The position numbers and the translations under genes were made by a program. From contig JAULSN010000009.1 of assembly GCA_033439765.1 (NCBI GenBank), positions 1,922,001-1,986,000 of the forward strand: DNA of 64,000 nucleotides. Direction: 5' to 3'. The notes beneath the pieces are model-generated. The model was not told the DNA's origin. It did no database searches and worked only from the letters and a program-made list of their open reading frames with translations. The stretch is from Lasiosphaeria ovina (lineage: Eukaryota > Ascomycota > Sordariomycetes > Sordariales > Lasiosphaeriaceae). Shown in pieces: positions 46,119-58,179 of the stretch (its first letter is position 1; the number at the start of each line of letters is the position of its first letter).

Positions 46119-48056
46119 TCACAACACCCCGCGGACGCCGCCCTTCGCGCCGACTTCCCTCGTTGTTATGGTGACGCCCAGGTCGGCACCGACGTTGATG
46201 GTGACCTCAACCTTGCCACCCTTCTTGACGCCGCGGATGGCGGCCTCGGCGAGTGTGGCGCCAATATTCCAGACCTTCTCGCGCTTCTCCTCCTCGTCCT
46301 CCTCGTCTTCAGAGAAGTCGCTCTCGTCGGCGTCCGAGTCGTCGGCATCCTCGACCTTGGCCGCCTTGGAGTTGCCATTGGGCTTGGCCGCCTGCTTCGG
46401 CTCGGGCTTGGTCACCTTGATGTGCGTGTTGCCCTCGGCAATCTTGACCAGCACGTCGCCGCCGGCCTTGGGGGCGGCCACGTACACAGTCCGCCGCGCC
46501 GGGACGGCAGTGTCGGGGAGGACGATGGGAACAAAGACCTCGTCTCCAGACTCAGAGACTGAGACCACGCCGATAGCATTGGTGATATGTGGCACCGTGG
46601 TGACGGCGGCATGTGTCGACTGGTCAATGTCCTCAGCCTCGTACTCCTGGATAAGGCTCGCCTGCAGGGCGGCGCCACGGGCAAGAAGCTCGGAAGGGTT
46701 GATGGCAATCGGAGTGGTTGCGGGCGCTAATATGGTCGTTGACGAGGGGAAGATGAAGCCGAGGTTGGTCGCAATGCGCGGCGTGTGCGACGTGCCACCC
46801 GACAGAATCACCTCATCTAGATCCAAGATATCCAGGCCAGCCTTCTTGACGACTGACTCGACCAGGCGGTTGAACCCCTCGAAGACGTTCCGCGCAATCG
46901 TCTCGTACCGCAGACGGTTGATGGTGCTCGCGAAATCGATTCCCTCGGACAAGCTCTCGATGCTGAAGCTTGCGTTGTTGCCTATGCTCAGCGCCTTCTT
47001 CGTCGCCTCAGACTCCAGCTTCAGCTTTGCCAGACTCCTCGCGTTCTCGCGCGGGTCAGCGCCAGGGTGGCGCTTCATGAACTCCTTGGCAAAGTGGTCA
47101 ATGAGGATCTTGTCGAGGGCCGCGCCGGCAAACTCGTAGTCGTGTGCTGTCGCAAGGATCGTGTACAGACCACCGCGGCTGGCGACAACGGCAACGTCGG
47201 ACCGGGTGCCTCCCAGCTCCGCAACCACCACAATCTTGTCCTTGATCTCGACCTCGGGGCGCGCATCATAAGCCAGTACCGCAGCGACGGGCTCGCTGAT
47301 GAGCTGCAGAACCTCGAGATCTGCGGCATTGGCAGCAGCAACCAAGGCGGCCTTTTGCTTATCTGTGAAGTTGGTCGGGACGGTGATGACGGCAGAGGTG
47401 ACCTTCTTGCCGAGATACTCGGAGGCGGCAGTCACGAGGCGGCGAATATAGCGGGTAGAGACCTCGGAGACAGGCAGCGTTGATGGCTCGTCATCCTCGC
47501 CAGTCTTGTCCTTGACAGTGAACGCAACAGTCCCGTCGACATCTTGAGGGTGGACAGAGGCGTGGTTATGGGTAGGGTCTATCGACTTGAAGCTACAGGG
47601 CGGTCAGCGCAAGCCTCGAAATCGGGAAACGCCCCAGTCCAAGACTCAACAGGCGCCCACGGAAATGGGGGCAAACGCCGAGAGGGCGGTCATACTCTTT
47701 CCCTAAGAAGTCGCGGAAGTAGGCGATGGTGTTCTTGGGATTTCTAACAAGGAAGGCCTTGGCCTGCTGGCCGTAGTATTCCTCGCCGTCGATGTAGGAC
47801 AGGATCGTGGGGATTTGACGATCTGTCGGTCAATATGCTATTAGCGACTACTGCAGAGAGAATACAAAGGTAGATGTATATAGCACTGCAGGAAGTGCCT
47901 CTGCCACTACTACTAACCTCCATCCTCGTTCGCAACGACCTCAGCCTTGTCGTCGACTGTCACAGCAATGGAGCTGTTGGAGTTGCCAAACGTGATACCA
48001 ATAGCGGCGCGGTCACCTGGCGCAGGGCCCGGCTTCTGGGATTTCGTTTCGCTCAT
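46119..48056 (-). CDS. SSZ1: ribosome-associated Hsp70-like protein SSZ1
   Basis: Atypical Hsp70 that pairs with the J-protein zuotin in the ribosome-associated complex (RAC), which stimulates the ribosome-bound Hsp70 at the peptide exit tunnel; cytosolic. Exons: 48056-47918, 47822-47696, 47592-46119; introns 95 and 103 bp; 579 residues. Seen: AAIGITFGNSNSSIAV (ATPase phosphate loop 1), NEDGDRQIPTILSYIDGEEYYGQQAK, VITVPTNFTDKQKAAL, LISEPVAAVLAY, AELGGTRSDVAVVA and VILSGGTSHTPRI. The second phosphate loop is ELGGTRSD rather than the DLGGGTFD of active Hsp70s, as expected for SSZ1, which binds but does not need to hydrolyse ATP. The substrate-binding half is short and carries an acidic insert (about 490-520: EDADDSDADESDFSEDEED). 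It shares a 700-bp divergent promoter with the exosome gene RRP40. Confidence 0.95.
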
Positions 48057-48756
48057 GATTGCGGTGTGGGTTTTGGCGGCAACGACAGGCGACGAGAGTT
48101 TGTTTGAGAGAAGGAATCGGTTTGTCTTTGGTAAACACAGCCAACTCAAGTTAAAGATGGTCAAAAACTGGCAGGCAACGGGCAGTTGGTAAAAATCGTT
48201 ACTCGTGGTGGTGGTGGGGGCCCGAAAATTTCCCTGCACCTCTCAGCCAAGTCCAAATTCTGACAACCCCTGCCAGTAAGCCCCACCCTTCAAACCTCTC
48301 CAAGTATTCTGCAAGTACCATACTCTAAAGCGTTTGTACAATATTCCATAAATGCATTCACCAACTAGCTGGAATGGACCCCCATTAAAACACGATTTAT
48401 TATTTATTTATTCTCTATGCGTAAATCGAGTAATCAATCGATCTCCTGGCTTAGTTGTCTGTTCTCGCTGTGCCTCTTGTTTGGAAGCCAACATGCATGC
48501 ACACTTGGGGCGGGCGGTGTAAGTAAGGCAAGGTACCAAAGACACAAGCGGCGGGCGAAGTGGGGTCTACTCATTTTTACCCCACCAAGGCTGCTTTGCT
48601 GCCCATTTTCAGAGAGCCCGCCGCGATACCTCCCAAGCAAGCATGCATGTTGACGAGGCTGAAATAAAATTCCATCTAAACGACCGTCCGAACGTCTTCG
48701 CTAGACCGTCACCACTTTATTAAGACCCTGACGCACCCTTCATTACGTCTACAGCA
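48057..48756. promoter_or_regulatory. divergent promoter of SSZ1 and RRP40
   Basis: 700 bases between the two start codons. Both products act in protein synthesis or RNA turnover, so shared growth control is plausible but not shown. An AT-rich core lies around 48330-48430. Confidence 0.5.
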
Positions 48757-49600
48757 ATGGCGACCGAGACGGAGCGCCTGTACGTGCTGCCGGGGGACGC
48801 CATCGACGAGCCGCTCGTCCCGCGGCACAAGAAGCAGCCACTTCGGCTGGGGCCCGGGCTGCGACACATCCCGCCGAGCGCCATCGTGCCGACGGTCGCG
48901 GGACAATTGGTCGTGGAGCCGCGGAAGAACTCGATGTGGATGGAATATAACGGGGGGCGCGTGCGTCTAGACTGTTTCTTTCTTCTATTCCCTCCTTCCA
49001 TTGCCCGTCGCTTGCTTTTTTTGCGCCCAGATACCAAGACTGACTCTTTCTGTCATGCAGTACGTGCCGGCGCAAAACGACCTCGTCATCGGGCAGGTGC
49101 AGCGCTCGGCGGCCGAGCTGTACCTAGTGAACCTAGCGGCGCACACGGCGAGCGCGACGCTGCCGCAGCTAGCGTTTGAGGGCGCGACCAAGAAGACGCG
49201 GCCGCAGCTGGCGCAGGGGGCACTCGTGTACGCGCGCGTGGTGCTGGCGAACCGGCACATGGACGCCGAGCTCGAGTGCGTGTCGGCCGCAACGGGCAAG
49301 GCCGAGGGTCTGGGCCCGCTGACGGGCGGCATGGCGTTCGACGTGTCGCTGGGCCTGGCGCGACGGCTGCTCATGGCGCGCAGCCGCGACGAGGGCGGCG
49401 TCGAGGTGCTCGAGCTGCTCGGCGCCGAGGGCCTCGCCTTCGAGACCGCCGTCGGCCGCAACGGCCGCGTGTGGGTCGGCAGCGACAGCCCCAAGACCAT
49501 TGTGCTCGTCGGCCGCGCGCTCAGAGAGACGGACGAGGGACGGCTGGACGTTGAGCAGCAACGGAAACTGGTCAAGCGCCTGGTGAGGGAGATGCGGTGA
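48757..49600 (+). CDS. RRP40: exosome complex cap subunit RRP40
   Basis: S1/KH cap protein of the RNA exosome, which processes and degrades RNA 3' to 5' in nucleus and cytoplasm. Exons 48757-48960 and 49061-49600, intron 100 bp; 247 residues. N-terminal domain: YVLPGDAI at the start and LRHIPPSAIVPTVAGQL. S1 domain: YVPAQNDLVIGQVQRSAAELYLVNL then ALVYARVVLANRHMDAELEC. C-terminal KH-like domain: FDVSLGLARRLL, the GxxG-like AVGRNGRVWVG, and a final helix. Length fits the family. The intron falls between the N-terminal and S1 domains. Confidence 0.92.
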
Positions 49601-50467
49601 AAGATGGTTGTGAGAGCAGCAGAGAGAAGGGGAACAGAAGCACCAGCGTCGCGACAAGGCTGTGAGGATGTTATCGGCGTCGAGGCTGGCCACCGGCTTG
49701 AGTTGGGCTGCTTTGACGTTGGCTCTCCGCGGCGATAGGGTGCTGCTACAAAAAGTAGCCACTCCTTAATCGCCGAGACTCTGGGATCCTAACTTGGAGC
49801 CACTCAAGCAGCATCTCTTGGAACTCCCGCGATTGCCATCTTGCATGCGGCAAGCCTGCAGATATACAGTACCAGGGAGACACCTCACAGTAGTACTTAG
49901 GGACCATGAGTTAAACTCAAAGGTCGTGGAGAGATTGAACCCCACGCCAGAACCCAAGACCAAATCACCCAGTCACGCTTGGTTTTTAAAGGGCGTGATA
50001 AAAACAACCGAATGACTATTCTTCAGGTATTCGAGACTGTGTCTAGGGCCCCGTCCATTGGGAACAGAAAATGCACACCAATTCTCTTACAATAGGGATG
50101 TCTGCTTTAGTCCAATTTTCCCCAATTCGTCTTTTGTGCCAACGTAGTGCGATATAGACTAGTTCATCGCATCTTCTCCAAGACAGGATTATCGTATCTG
50201 AAACTGTACTCCCAACTTCGGCCTTGAATAACATGACTCGCCTGGACGCCCCGATCCCATGAAAAGGGTCAAAATCAAAAAGCTGTTGGTACTAAGCCCT
50301 CGCCACTCCGCAGCTGACGGGCTTCTGTCTCTCGTCTCCATCAAGGGGTCGCCAGGTATGCCACAGATACTTGAAGTTCATTCCGGTTCGGTAGCTGCTA
50401 GGTATTCGAGATCATCATTCGAGTATATCTAGGTAGGTAGTAATGGGTATCATGGTCCAACACCAGT
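49601..50467. other. convergent intergenic region
   Basis: 3' flanks of RRP40 (+) and the zinc-finger gene (-). Contains a CTAGGTAGGTAG motif at 50429. No gene recognised. Confidence 0.55.
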
Positions 50468-52751
50468 CTACATCCCCGTCATTTGGATATTTTCGTCAAC
50501 GAACTCGACCCCCGGGTCCGAGTCCGCCTTGATCGAGTGCTTATTTAACATGTGCCTCCTCCAGTTGTCTTTCCGGGGAAAGGATTTGCCACCTTGTCTA
50601 GAATATGGGCAGTCGGACTGCATGCAGTAGAATTTCTTGGCCCTCATATGCTTGTCGTTGATATGGCGGTCCAGGTGGGTCTTTGTGCCAAACCGCATGT
50701 TGCAGCCTGGGTGGGTGCATTCGTGTGGCCGGTCATGATAGCGTTTATGATGGCTAAACAAGGTGAGTTAGTTATGTTACAGCGGGGAAGAGCTGGTGCT
50801 AGAGCACGAACTTGAGTTTGTGGATTTGATCGAACATGCGATTGCATTTGTCGCAGATGAATACCCTAGGCGATGTGCCGATCTGTCCGCCATTCACCAC
50901 CCCAAGGTCTGACACCGGCGATGGTGACGCCGGCGATGGTGAAGCCGTGAAAGGCTCCGTGAGGTGGGTATTGGGGGTATTTTGTGTCGAGGGATTTGAT
51001 GAGGGTGGGGGAGTGGAGAGGTCAGAAATATCGTGGCCATCGTTGCGGTAGACCAAAAACTCCATGCCGTCATCGACGAACTCTCCATCGTTCAGCTCGA
51101 TGTCTGGAACTGCTTGCTGGAATTCGGGCTCTGGGCTTATTTCCGGCTTGATCTCCATGTAGTCGCCTTCGTCTAGTGATTGTAACGTTGAGGGAAAGGC
51201 GTCAGAGTGCAATGGGGGGTTCTGGATCCTGAGCACTGCCTGCTCAAGCATCCAGGCGTTCTCAGTGGCATTGGTTGGCCTCATCATCTTCATGGGGTTT
51301 TCACTTGGCCCGGTGTTGTAAAGAGGAGGGCTCTGGATGTCAGACACAATTGCTGGAATGGGAAAGCTGTCGATTCGCTGTGGAGGACCGCCGGGGATGC
51401 GCCTCCCTATCAGAGAGCTCTGTCTACTGAAGCTCCTTAGGTAATCTCTGGGTGTTAATGTCTTATCGCTGTCGGGTGAAATGACGCCTGGTTCTTCAAC
51501 GACACCTCCCTCATTCATGGGCAGTATTGACTCTCCTGCTGTGGCTGGTACGGGAACAGACGCTTGCTGAACCGGAGATATAGGAGTCAGTGGCGTCGAA
51601 AACGACGCAGCTGGCGGTGTCACCACAGTCAATCGTCCGCGGGCTGGGGCCGGGGCCGGTGCCGGTGCAGGTACTGGTAATTGCGCTGGTGGTGGTGGCG
51701 GGCCTGAGGTCGCCTGCTCGTCGTTGCCTAGGGTTGAGTCGTGGTAATAGTCCCAGGCCAGGCCGGGGGCGTCAGGGTCGATCAGGATAGGCGAGTCTGT
51801 CTCTACAATACCATCGTCTTCGATGACAGAGGGCGTGCGTGCTCCGTCGGGCTCGTCTAATGTAGAGCGTTTGCTGTCCCGGCGCTTGGCTCGTGAAGAA
51901 TGGCGCCGTCTGTGAAGCAGGCTCCAAATAGACTCTCTGAGGTGAGGGAAATGGTGATGGGACGGTGCTTCCGAGGCGCGGTCAATTTCTCTGGGCTCTT
52001 CTGTAATGCCGCCAAAGGTGAAGCCGGTGAGCACGCGGCCGGGGGTGCTGAATGAGTCGGTTAGGCTCAGTTCGCGACTGCTCGTCTTGCCAGTGGTCCC
52101 TCTGGATCCGCGTGACTTGGATGGGGGCTCTGCAGCGGGCGGGACCTGGTCGGCCGCCGTGGGGCCCAAAGGTGCCTGGACGTTCTCGACGATCTTGTGA
52201 GAGGGCGAATCAAATCTAGCTATGGGCGAGATGGGCGGCGATATTGGCGATGGGAGTCCCTGTTCGATGGCGACGCCAGAGGGTATGAGGGGTGAAGGTT
52301 GCTGCGGCTTCTGGTCGGAGGCCGCCTTCTGATAACCGCCGTGCCCGTTGGGCTTGGATTTCAAGGGGTCAAGGAGGTGATATTGGTCGTTGGCAAAGTC
52401 CGACTCGGTGCCAGGTCCGGGAGCTGATGCGAAGTGGTTCCTCTCAAGTCGCCGGGCAGTGTCGCCTTGTATGGAGTGCTGGGGGAAAATGGGGCCTCCG
52501 GGACTCTGGCCCATCTCTGCTTCGGCAGGCGCATCGTAGCGGGCGAGCCATTGACGACGGGCCCGCAAGATAAAGGGGAGGAGGCAGCATATTATGAGGG
52601 CGGCGCCGACGACGGACCCAACCACAGCCCCGGCGATGGCACGATCCGGGAGGGAGGAGGATCGCGCGAAGAGGGTGGACCGCGCTGACAACGGCATCGC
52701 CATCTCGGCGGTGGGTGCGTGCAGCAACCGTAAGCTTCGAGGGAGGAGCAT
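50468..52751 (-). CDS. membrane-anchored C2H2 zinc-finger protein
   Basis: 741-residue protein; exons 52751-50812 and 50753-50468, intron 58 bp with a CTAAC branch. Near the N-terminus is one strong membrane segment (about 38-62: AIAGAVVGSVVGAALIICC and on to PFIL) followed by RARR, which would place the long C-terminal part on the cytosolic side. Then about 570 residues rich in Ser/Pro, disordered. The C-terminus holds three C2H2 fingers: C633-x2-C636-x12-H649-x3-H653; C659-x4-C664-x12-H677-x4-H682; and a longer C690-x4-C695-x18-H714-x4-H719. The intron cuts finger 1 and its removal is needed to form it. A DNA-binding C-terminus tethered to a membrane suggests a dormant transcription factor released by cleavage, but this is inference. 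The start is the first ATG of the frame; a later in-frame ATG also precedes the membrane segment. No named family recognised. Confidence 0.82.
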
Positions 52752-55700
52752 GATGCGGCTCGATGATGTAAACCGAACCCAAGGTAGGTCTGTCTGAACG
52801 CGGAGGAGGACACGGTCAATCGCGCGCGGTCGGGTCCCAAGCCACGATGGTGTTGAAGAAGTCCCACACAATAGAGGCGGCGATGGGCGAGGCTGTGCCC
52901 AGGTCCTGCCGCTAGCTCACGGACCGACCGACCCTCGAAACCATGGAGAGCAAATCCGGACCCAGGAAGTGGTTACCGACAGCTGCAGCCTGAAGAAAAA
53001 AAATCCGGGGGCGTGCGTTGGCCAAACTATTCAGCAAGCTGTGCTAGATCTGATTCCAATCCGATCGAGGCTCTCTTCATGACGATGGCGGTCGATTGCG
53101 ATCTGGTGCGCGCAAACAGAAAGTCCAACGGGGTTTAAGATAGGTAGGTCTGCTGCTGGACGGGGTTGGGGCATAGAAATTTAGTCCGTTCAGCCTCACC
53201 AGCGCGACCATGTCTCGCTATGGAGAACTAGAGAGTGTGGCCTAGACCCATTCGGGAGGGAGGCCGGGCTTCTCTTACGGGGGCATGACGGAGGATCGGG
53301 TGGTGCCAGCGAGCGTAGTGCGAAGCAAGCGAAGCAAGCGACGTGAGTGGATGATGGAACCTTGGTGGGTGGCCTCCCCAACGGGAGGGCCCCAAGACAA
53401 GAGACCCGATTGCTGTGCCTTCCATTCTTGCCTTGTCCCTCTTTACCAAGGTTCTCCGTCCCTTCCCCGCCATGGAACCCACCACCCCCATCATCAAAGG
53501 ATTGCTAGCACAGCCCCCATAATCAATTCGAGCTCCGCGTTCGCCCTCCAGATTAGGTACTGTACGTGCAGTATGTGGTGTACAATACATAATTACACTG
53601 CAGCAACTCGCTCCCTCCCACTGTCGCCCAGTCTTCCCGCCATCGCACAAGATGCACCAACCTTTGCGCAGTCGAGCCGAGATACAGAGCTCCTCCTACG
53701 TAGCAGGAAATCAGCGAACCGAGGCTATGGTGCTGAGCAAGCACATGAGAATAGCTCTTTAGCTGCGCGGTCAACCCGTTCCTTATGCAACAGGTTTATC
53801 AAGCCTACTTAACCTGTTCACCCGACGTCGTAAAAGAACCAACGCTGACCGCCGTCGTCTGGCTATCCAATCATTCCAGAGGCGGTCCATGCCATGGGCC
53901 TTTGCCTCCGAGAATTTCGACGGCTGCAACCGCGGGGGCAATTGGCTGCCTCAGGTTCTGGTGGCCTCTGAGTTTGCACGCCTGTCTGACTTGCCTATTG
54001 CTAGGGACTGGATGGCACATACGACAGGTGGTGCATGTATGGGCATCGCAGCATACTTCTGTCGACACCCCCGAATATCAATATCACACGGGCAATTGGA
54101 TCCGGCACCGAGTGCCACTCGCTAGTGATGACTGCAGATTGCCTCCCTGCCCCTATCTATGGTGCTATGGGCACCGATCACGAGCACTTTGGGCAGTTCT
54201 TCCTTTCAAGCGAGGAGAGGGTCGTGTTACTGCTACTCGTGGTATTGATCCACCAGCTGTTAAACGATAACGATCTTATTCTTGCTGCGGGTACGCGCCC
54301 CCGGGAGAACGGCGGCCACGGTTGGGCCCGTCACTTCGGGTCAGCGCGCCAAGTAAAACGGCCACGGCGGCCCGCCAACTCCCAGCGGAATCGCGAGATT
54401 TTCGGCACTGTGCTACCAGCAGTATCCCTTATCCTCTTGCACTTGTGAGGAGGAATCTGGCGTCAAAGTCGAGCGAGATAAGGTCGTCCGGACCAGTCAC
54501 GGCGTCCACGGAATCAGGTACCACCCAAGCAAAAGATGGGTGAGATCACATCACACCAGCATCAAATATTATGGTACTGTACAAGCCCTCGGGCTCTCCA
54601 TGCTCAAGTGTCTAGTCTAGTCTAAAATGCTACTCTTACATAGCCTGCAACTGAGAGGTGCCCGTCTCTTACGGAACATGGAGGCCTGACGTTGGAATAG
54701 TTGGCCGTGCGGGACGAAAGCCGCGCTCCGTTGACAGCTGAAGCTGCTCTTTCAGCCCTGTTTGTGGGGAACTCAACTGCATGCTGCGGAAAGGCGCCTA
54801 AAAACTGAAACAAACTGACATCCATCAGGCTCGTCCACTTCTCCCCGCATTTTCACAGGCAGCCCCCACAGACAATCCAACTGCCAAATCTACGATTATC
54901 TTCATCCATCTCTTGATCCCAGTATTGATGCTATGGTTCTAAACTGTCCTATAGTGAGGTGGTCAGATGCTGTGAGTCTTGGATACCTTTCTGAGATCTG
55001 GAATATCTCAAACCCGATTTTCTTCTTCATTTTCTTATTTGTCTTGCACCTATAAGGTTATAACAGCCAAACTAGAGGCTGCCCATTCCGGCAGTCTGGT
55101 ATAGTATGCACCAAGTAGAGTTATTACCCATCTAGGTAAGACAGTGAAGCTCTAGGTAACCCCTTTTCGTTCTACCACGTCAGGTAGCACAGTCACTTAC
55201 ATGAGAAAACTTGAGGTGTCAATGGAGAACAAACCGCAGCCAGCTTCTTGAGCTCGCAAAGGCAATGTATGAGTTTCCGTCTTCGTTGATCTAAATCCGT
55301 CGTTGCTTTTGCCTAGGTACCTACCTTAGGCTTCCATCAAAACGGCAGACACAAGCTCCCGCTACGAAATCCGCTGCCAGCAAGCAGGCCCAGCCTATTC
55401 ATTTTGCATTTTGCTCGCGGCTCTTCAAACTACTCAGTAAGGTACTTAACTCGCTGAGCTAAGATATCCATGTGTGAGCGGATGGTTAGCTGTTGTATAT
55501 TAAACAAACGGTGTTTGGACTTTTGCACCCGTACGTGATAATCTCTTCTGCGTTGTTGTTGTTTTATTGTTACTACTTGGTTTATTATAGAAGTTGAAAT
55601 GGAACAGTTACAGCCACAGCATGATAGTTAACCAGTATGAATGTCGGATCGGACGGAACATGGGCGTCAAGTTAGCATAGAAGATGGCGAGATGGAAGAA

Positions 55701-56470
55701 TGGGATTTACATATTGCTCCAAGACCGGGTATCGAGTGTCTATTTCCACTGCCCCTTGACATTGGGCTCTGCGTCTAACTCTGTCGACAAGACCGCGTCC
55801 ATAAGGTGATAGTTTGACCAGAGCCATGGAGTCGTATCATTATTTTAACAAAAAAGTCAACCAATGTTCATGTATTCACAGCTAGCGATACGACTACTTC
55901 AAGTGCCTTGCCTAGTTACTTTAGTAGAGATAGAGATGTTGGATGCTCTCGTAACATCGTCATGCGCGTGGGCACAAGACGGCCCCTTAATACAGAGTCA
56001 ACATTAGTGTACCATCCAACAGATATACCTCTCACGTCCTGAACCAGATAGCAATAACAACCGAGTGTGGGATCATAAAGTAATATGGACGTAGACGGTT
56101 TGGCGTAGGTTGGTTGGCTGCTCGTCCCTGCCCTACTCAAGCCAGCGCGATTGCCTCCTGTCCTGAACGAGTCAAGGGGAAAGAAAGACAGATGGCTTCA
56201 AACCCCCTCCAGGTTGCCCAAATGTTTCTGATGCCGTTCGCAGTTTCCCACAAACAAACACGAAGGAGAGGGTCCACGCCTAGGTGACCACCCGTCCCCT
56301 GGGACTCACCGGAGGACCTGGCCTCTTCACCCAAACACCTCGTAGTTTTATCCCATCTATTGCCTGTCTCAGACGTCTTATATCCCCGACTGTAGCACAT
56401 ACAGTTCGATAATTTTTCAGTCAATCTTCTTGCACTACCATCCAGAGTCAAACAGATCAAACCACACACC
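52752..56470. other. long divergent intergenic region
   Basis: 3.7 kb between two genes transcribed apart, holding both promoters. Contains TAGGTAGG at 53141 and the near-palindrome CCTAGGTACCTACCTTAGG at 55312. Open frames of 60-175 codons have no protein-like features. AT-rich from about 54850 to 56050. Confidence 0.5.
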
Positions 56471-57707
56471 ATGGCCTCCAACCCGAGCCCATCAAACTCA
56501 AGTTCCGACGGTACCGGTAAAAGCGACCGCTCGATGACAGCGGAGGCCGAACCCACCGTAATGGAGGTCGAACCCACCGCCACGGAGGTTGGAAGTGTGT
56601 TGATTATCGGCGGCACTCGAGGCCTCGGATTAGCCCTCACGAGGCGATACGCATCAGGGGGGGCCAAGAAGATCGTTGCAACCGGGCGGACGCTCCCTGC
56701 AGAGAATGCCCATCCCGACAAAGTCAAGTGGTTGACGCTGGACCTGAACAAGAAAAGGGATATCGGCGTGGAGCTTGTACAGCAGCTCGAGGGTCTGGGC
56801 CAGAAAACTTTCGACGTGGTGGTAAGGAAGCCTTCTCTCGTCCGTTTTTCCCTCTCCCCCTTTCTGTCTTTGTTACGTTTGCTCCGTTTCCCTTTTTCCT
56901 TTTCCCTCTCCGTTGCCTATACACCTTTGTTGCCACTGATTTAGCACAGTGTGTGTGTGTGTGTTTACTGAATGAACCCATAAAACACCAACATAGATCA
57001 TCTCGGCGGGAATTTTTCAGCTAGAGGACTTTTCCGCCAAGGTGTCTAAGGCCCCTAACGAGATCTCCAATGCCCCTAACGAGGATAGAGAGGCCCTCAT
57101 GTACAAGGTCTGCGCCATCTCTCCGGTCATGATTGTCCACGGGCTGTTCCACGCGGGGATGCTGCCCGCGGGGGCAAAGGTGGTGCTGGTGTCGTCCGAG
57201 TCGGGCAGCGTGGCACTCCGTCTCCACGCCTCGGGAAACTTTGGACACCACGCGAGCAAGGCGGCGCTCAACATGGTCGGCAGGCTTCTCGCTCTGGAGC
57301 TGAAGGACAAGGGCGTTATCGTGTCCATTGTGCACCCGGGCTTCATGCGGACCCAAATGACGCGGTCGGTGGGCTTCGAAAAATTTTGGAATATTGGCCA
57401 CGGTAATACATTTCTCTCTTCCTCTGTCTGTTGTCTGTCTGTCTGTCTTTCTGTCTGTCTGTCTTTTTATCTACTTTCTCTCTACTTCTTTTCTCGCGAA
57501 AGTTACCTGACATGACGACAAAAACTGATTCTATGTTATCCAGCCGTTGAGCCAGACGTGGCAGCAGGGAGCCTGATAGACTGGGTCGACCAACTCGACA
57601 TGTCAGTAACAGGCCAGCTCTGGGCTCCTCGGGGGGGCATCGATATTGGAACAGGTGAGGAGCTACTCGGACCCGACCTACCGACGCCTCTTCTGCTGCC
57701 CTGGTGA
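56471..57707 (+). CDS. short-chain dehydrogenase with His in place of catalytic Tyr
   Basis: 306-residue NAD(P)-binding protein of the short-chain dehydrogenase/reductase (SDR) family. Exons: 56471-56821, 56997-57402, 57544-57707; introns 175 and 141 bp. The cofactor loop GGTRGLG is at 47-53 after a disordered, acidic N-terminus, followed by TGRTLPAE and LTLDL. The NAG motif reads SAG (120-122). The catalytic Ser is in VSSESGS (Ser184), but the Y-x-x-x-K motif reads H-H-A-S-K (His201, Lys205), so the usual proton-donating Tyr is absent. Downstream VHPGFMRTQMTRSVGF and LWAPRGGIDIGTG are typical of a fungal SDR subgroup that, as far as I recall, also has GHHASK. The enzyme may use another donor or be non-catalytic. 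Both introns contain simple repeats. Confidence 0.85.
56948..56964. repeat. (GT)n dinucleotide repeat in SDR intron 1
   Basis: Eight GT units 33 bases before the acceptor at 56996. A CTGT-rich tract (about 57424-57463) sits likewise in intron 2. Confidence 0.85.
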
Positions 57708-58179
57708 CGAGACGGCACCCGACACAGAATGAGCGCCAAGAATCAAGTCATTGTTTCCCTATCCCTAGAGAGTGGTTTATAAAGGAATTGGGCCTTGTTG
57801 GACGGAAATGAAGCAGGGCTCTTCGTATATTTCTAGTATTGCTTGGGATCCAGTTGAGGCTGCTGTGTTTCTTCAGCCCCTGAGTAAGGTAATGCCTGTG
57901 TACAGTTCCTAGTGTCGCCTGGCAAAGCAAACTCGATATGTATAGAACACGTTACCCATTCTCAGTACCAACACCCTTCAATACCGAGGTGCTTGAGGCT
58001 GTTGTGTATTCGAGAACGCGGTGCTGCACGCTCCGCCCTCCCCCAACTCGCACTTGTGATCCTTAACCCCTGTTTAATTGTTGGTCTGTATCGTTATTTG
58101 GGGTGCCGTTCTTGGGACTACCGCTGGCCAAAGTAGGTAGCCTATTTATCCAGTACCGCATTGGCTAACCTCTGATTAG
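57708..58179. other. intergenic, possible missing 5' exon
   Basis: May contain the 5' exon of the next gene. A frame ending GCRSWDYRWP followed by a GTAGGT donor (58133) joins in phase to the acceptor at 58179, but it has no ATG, so the true start was not found. Confidence 0.4.
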
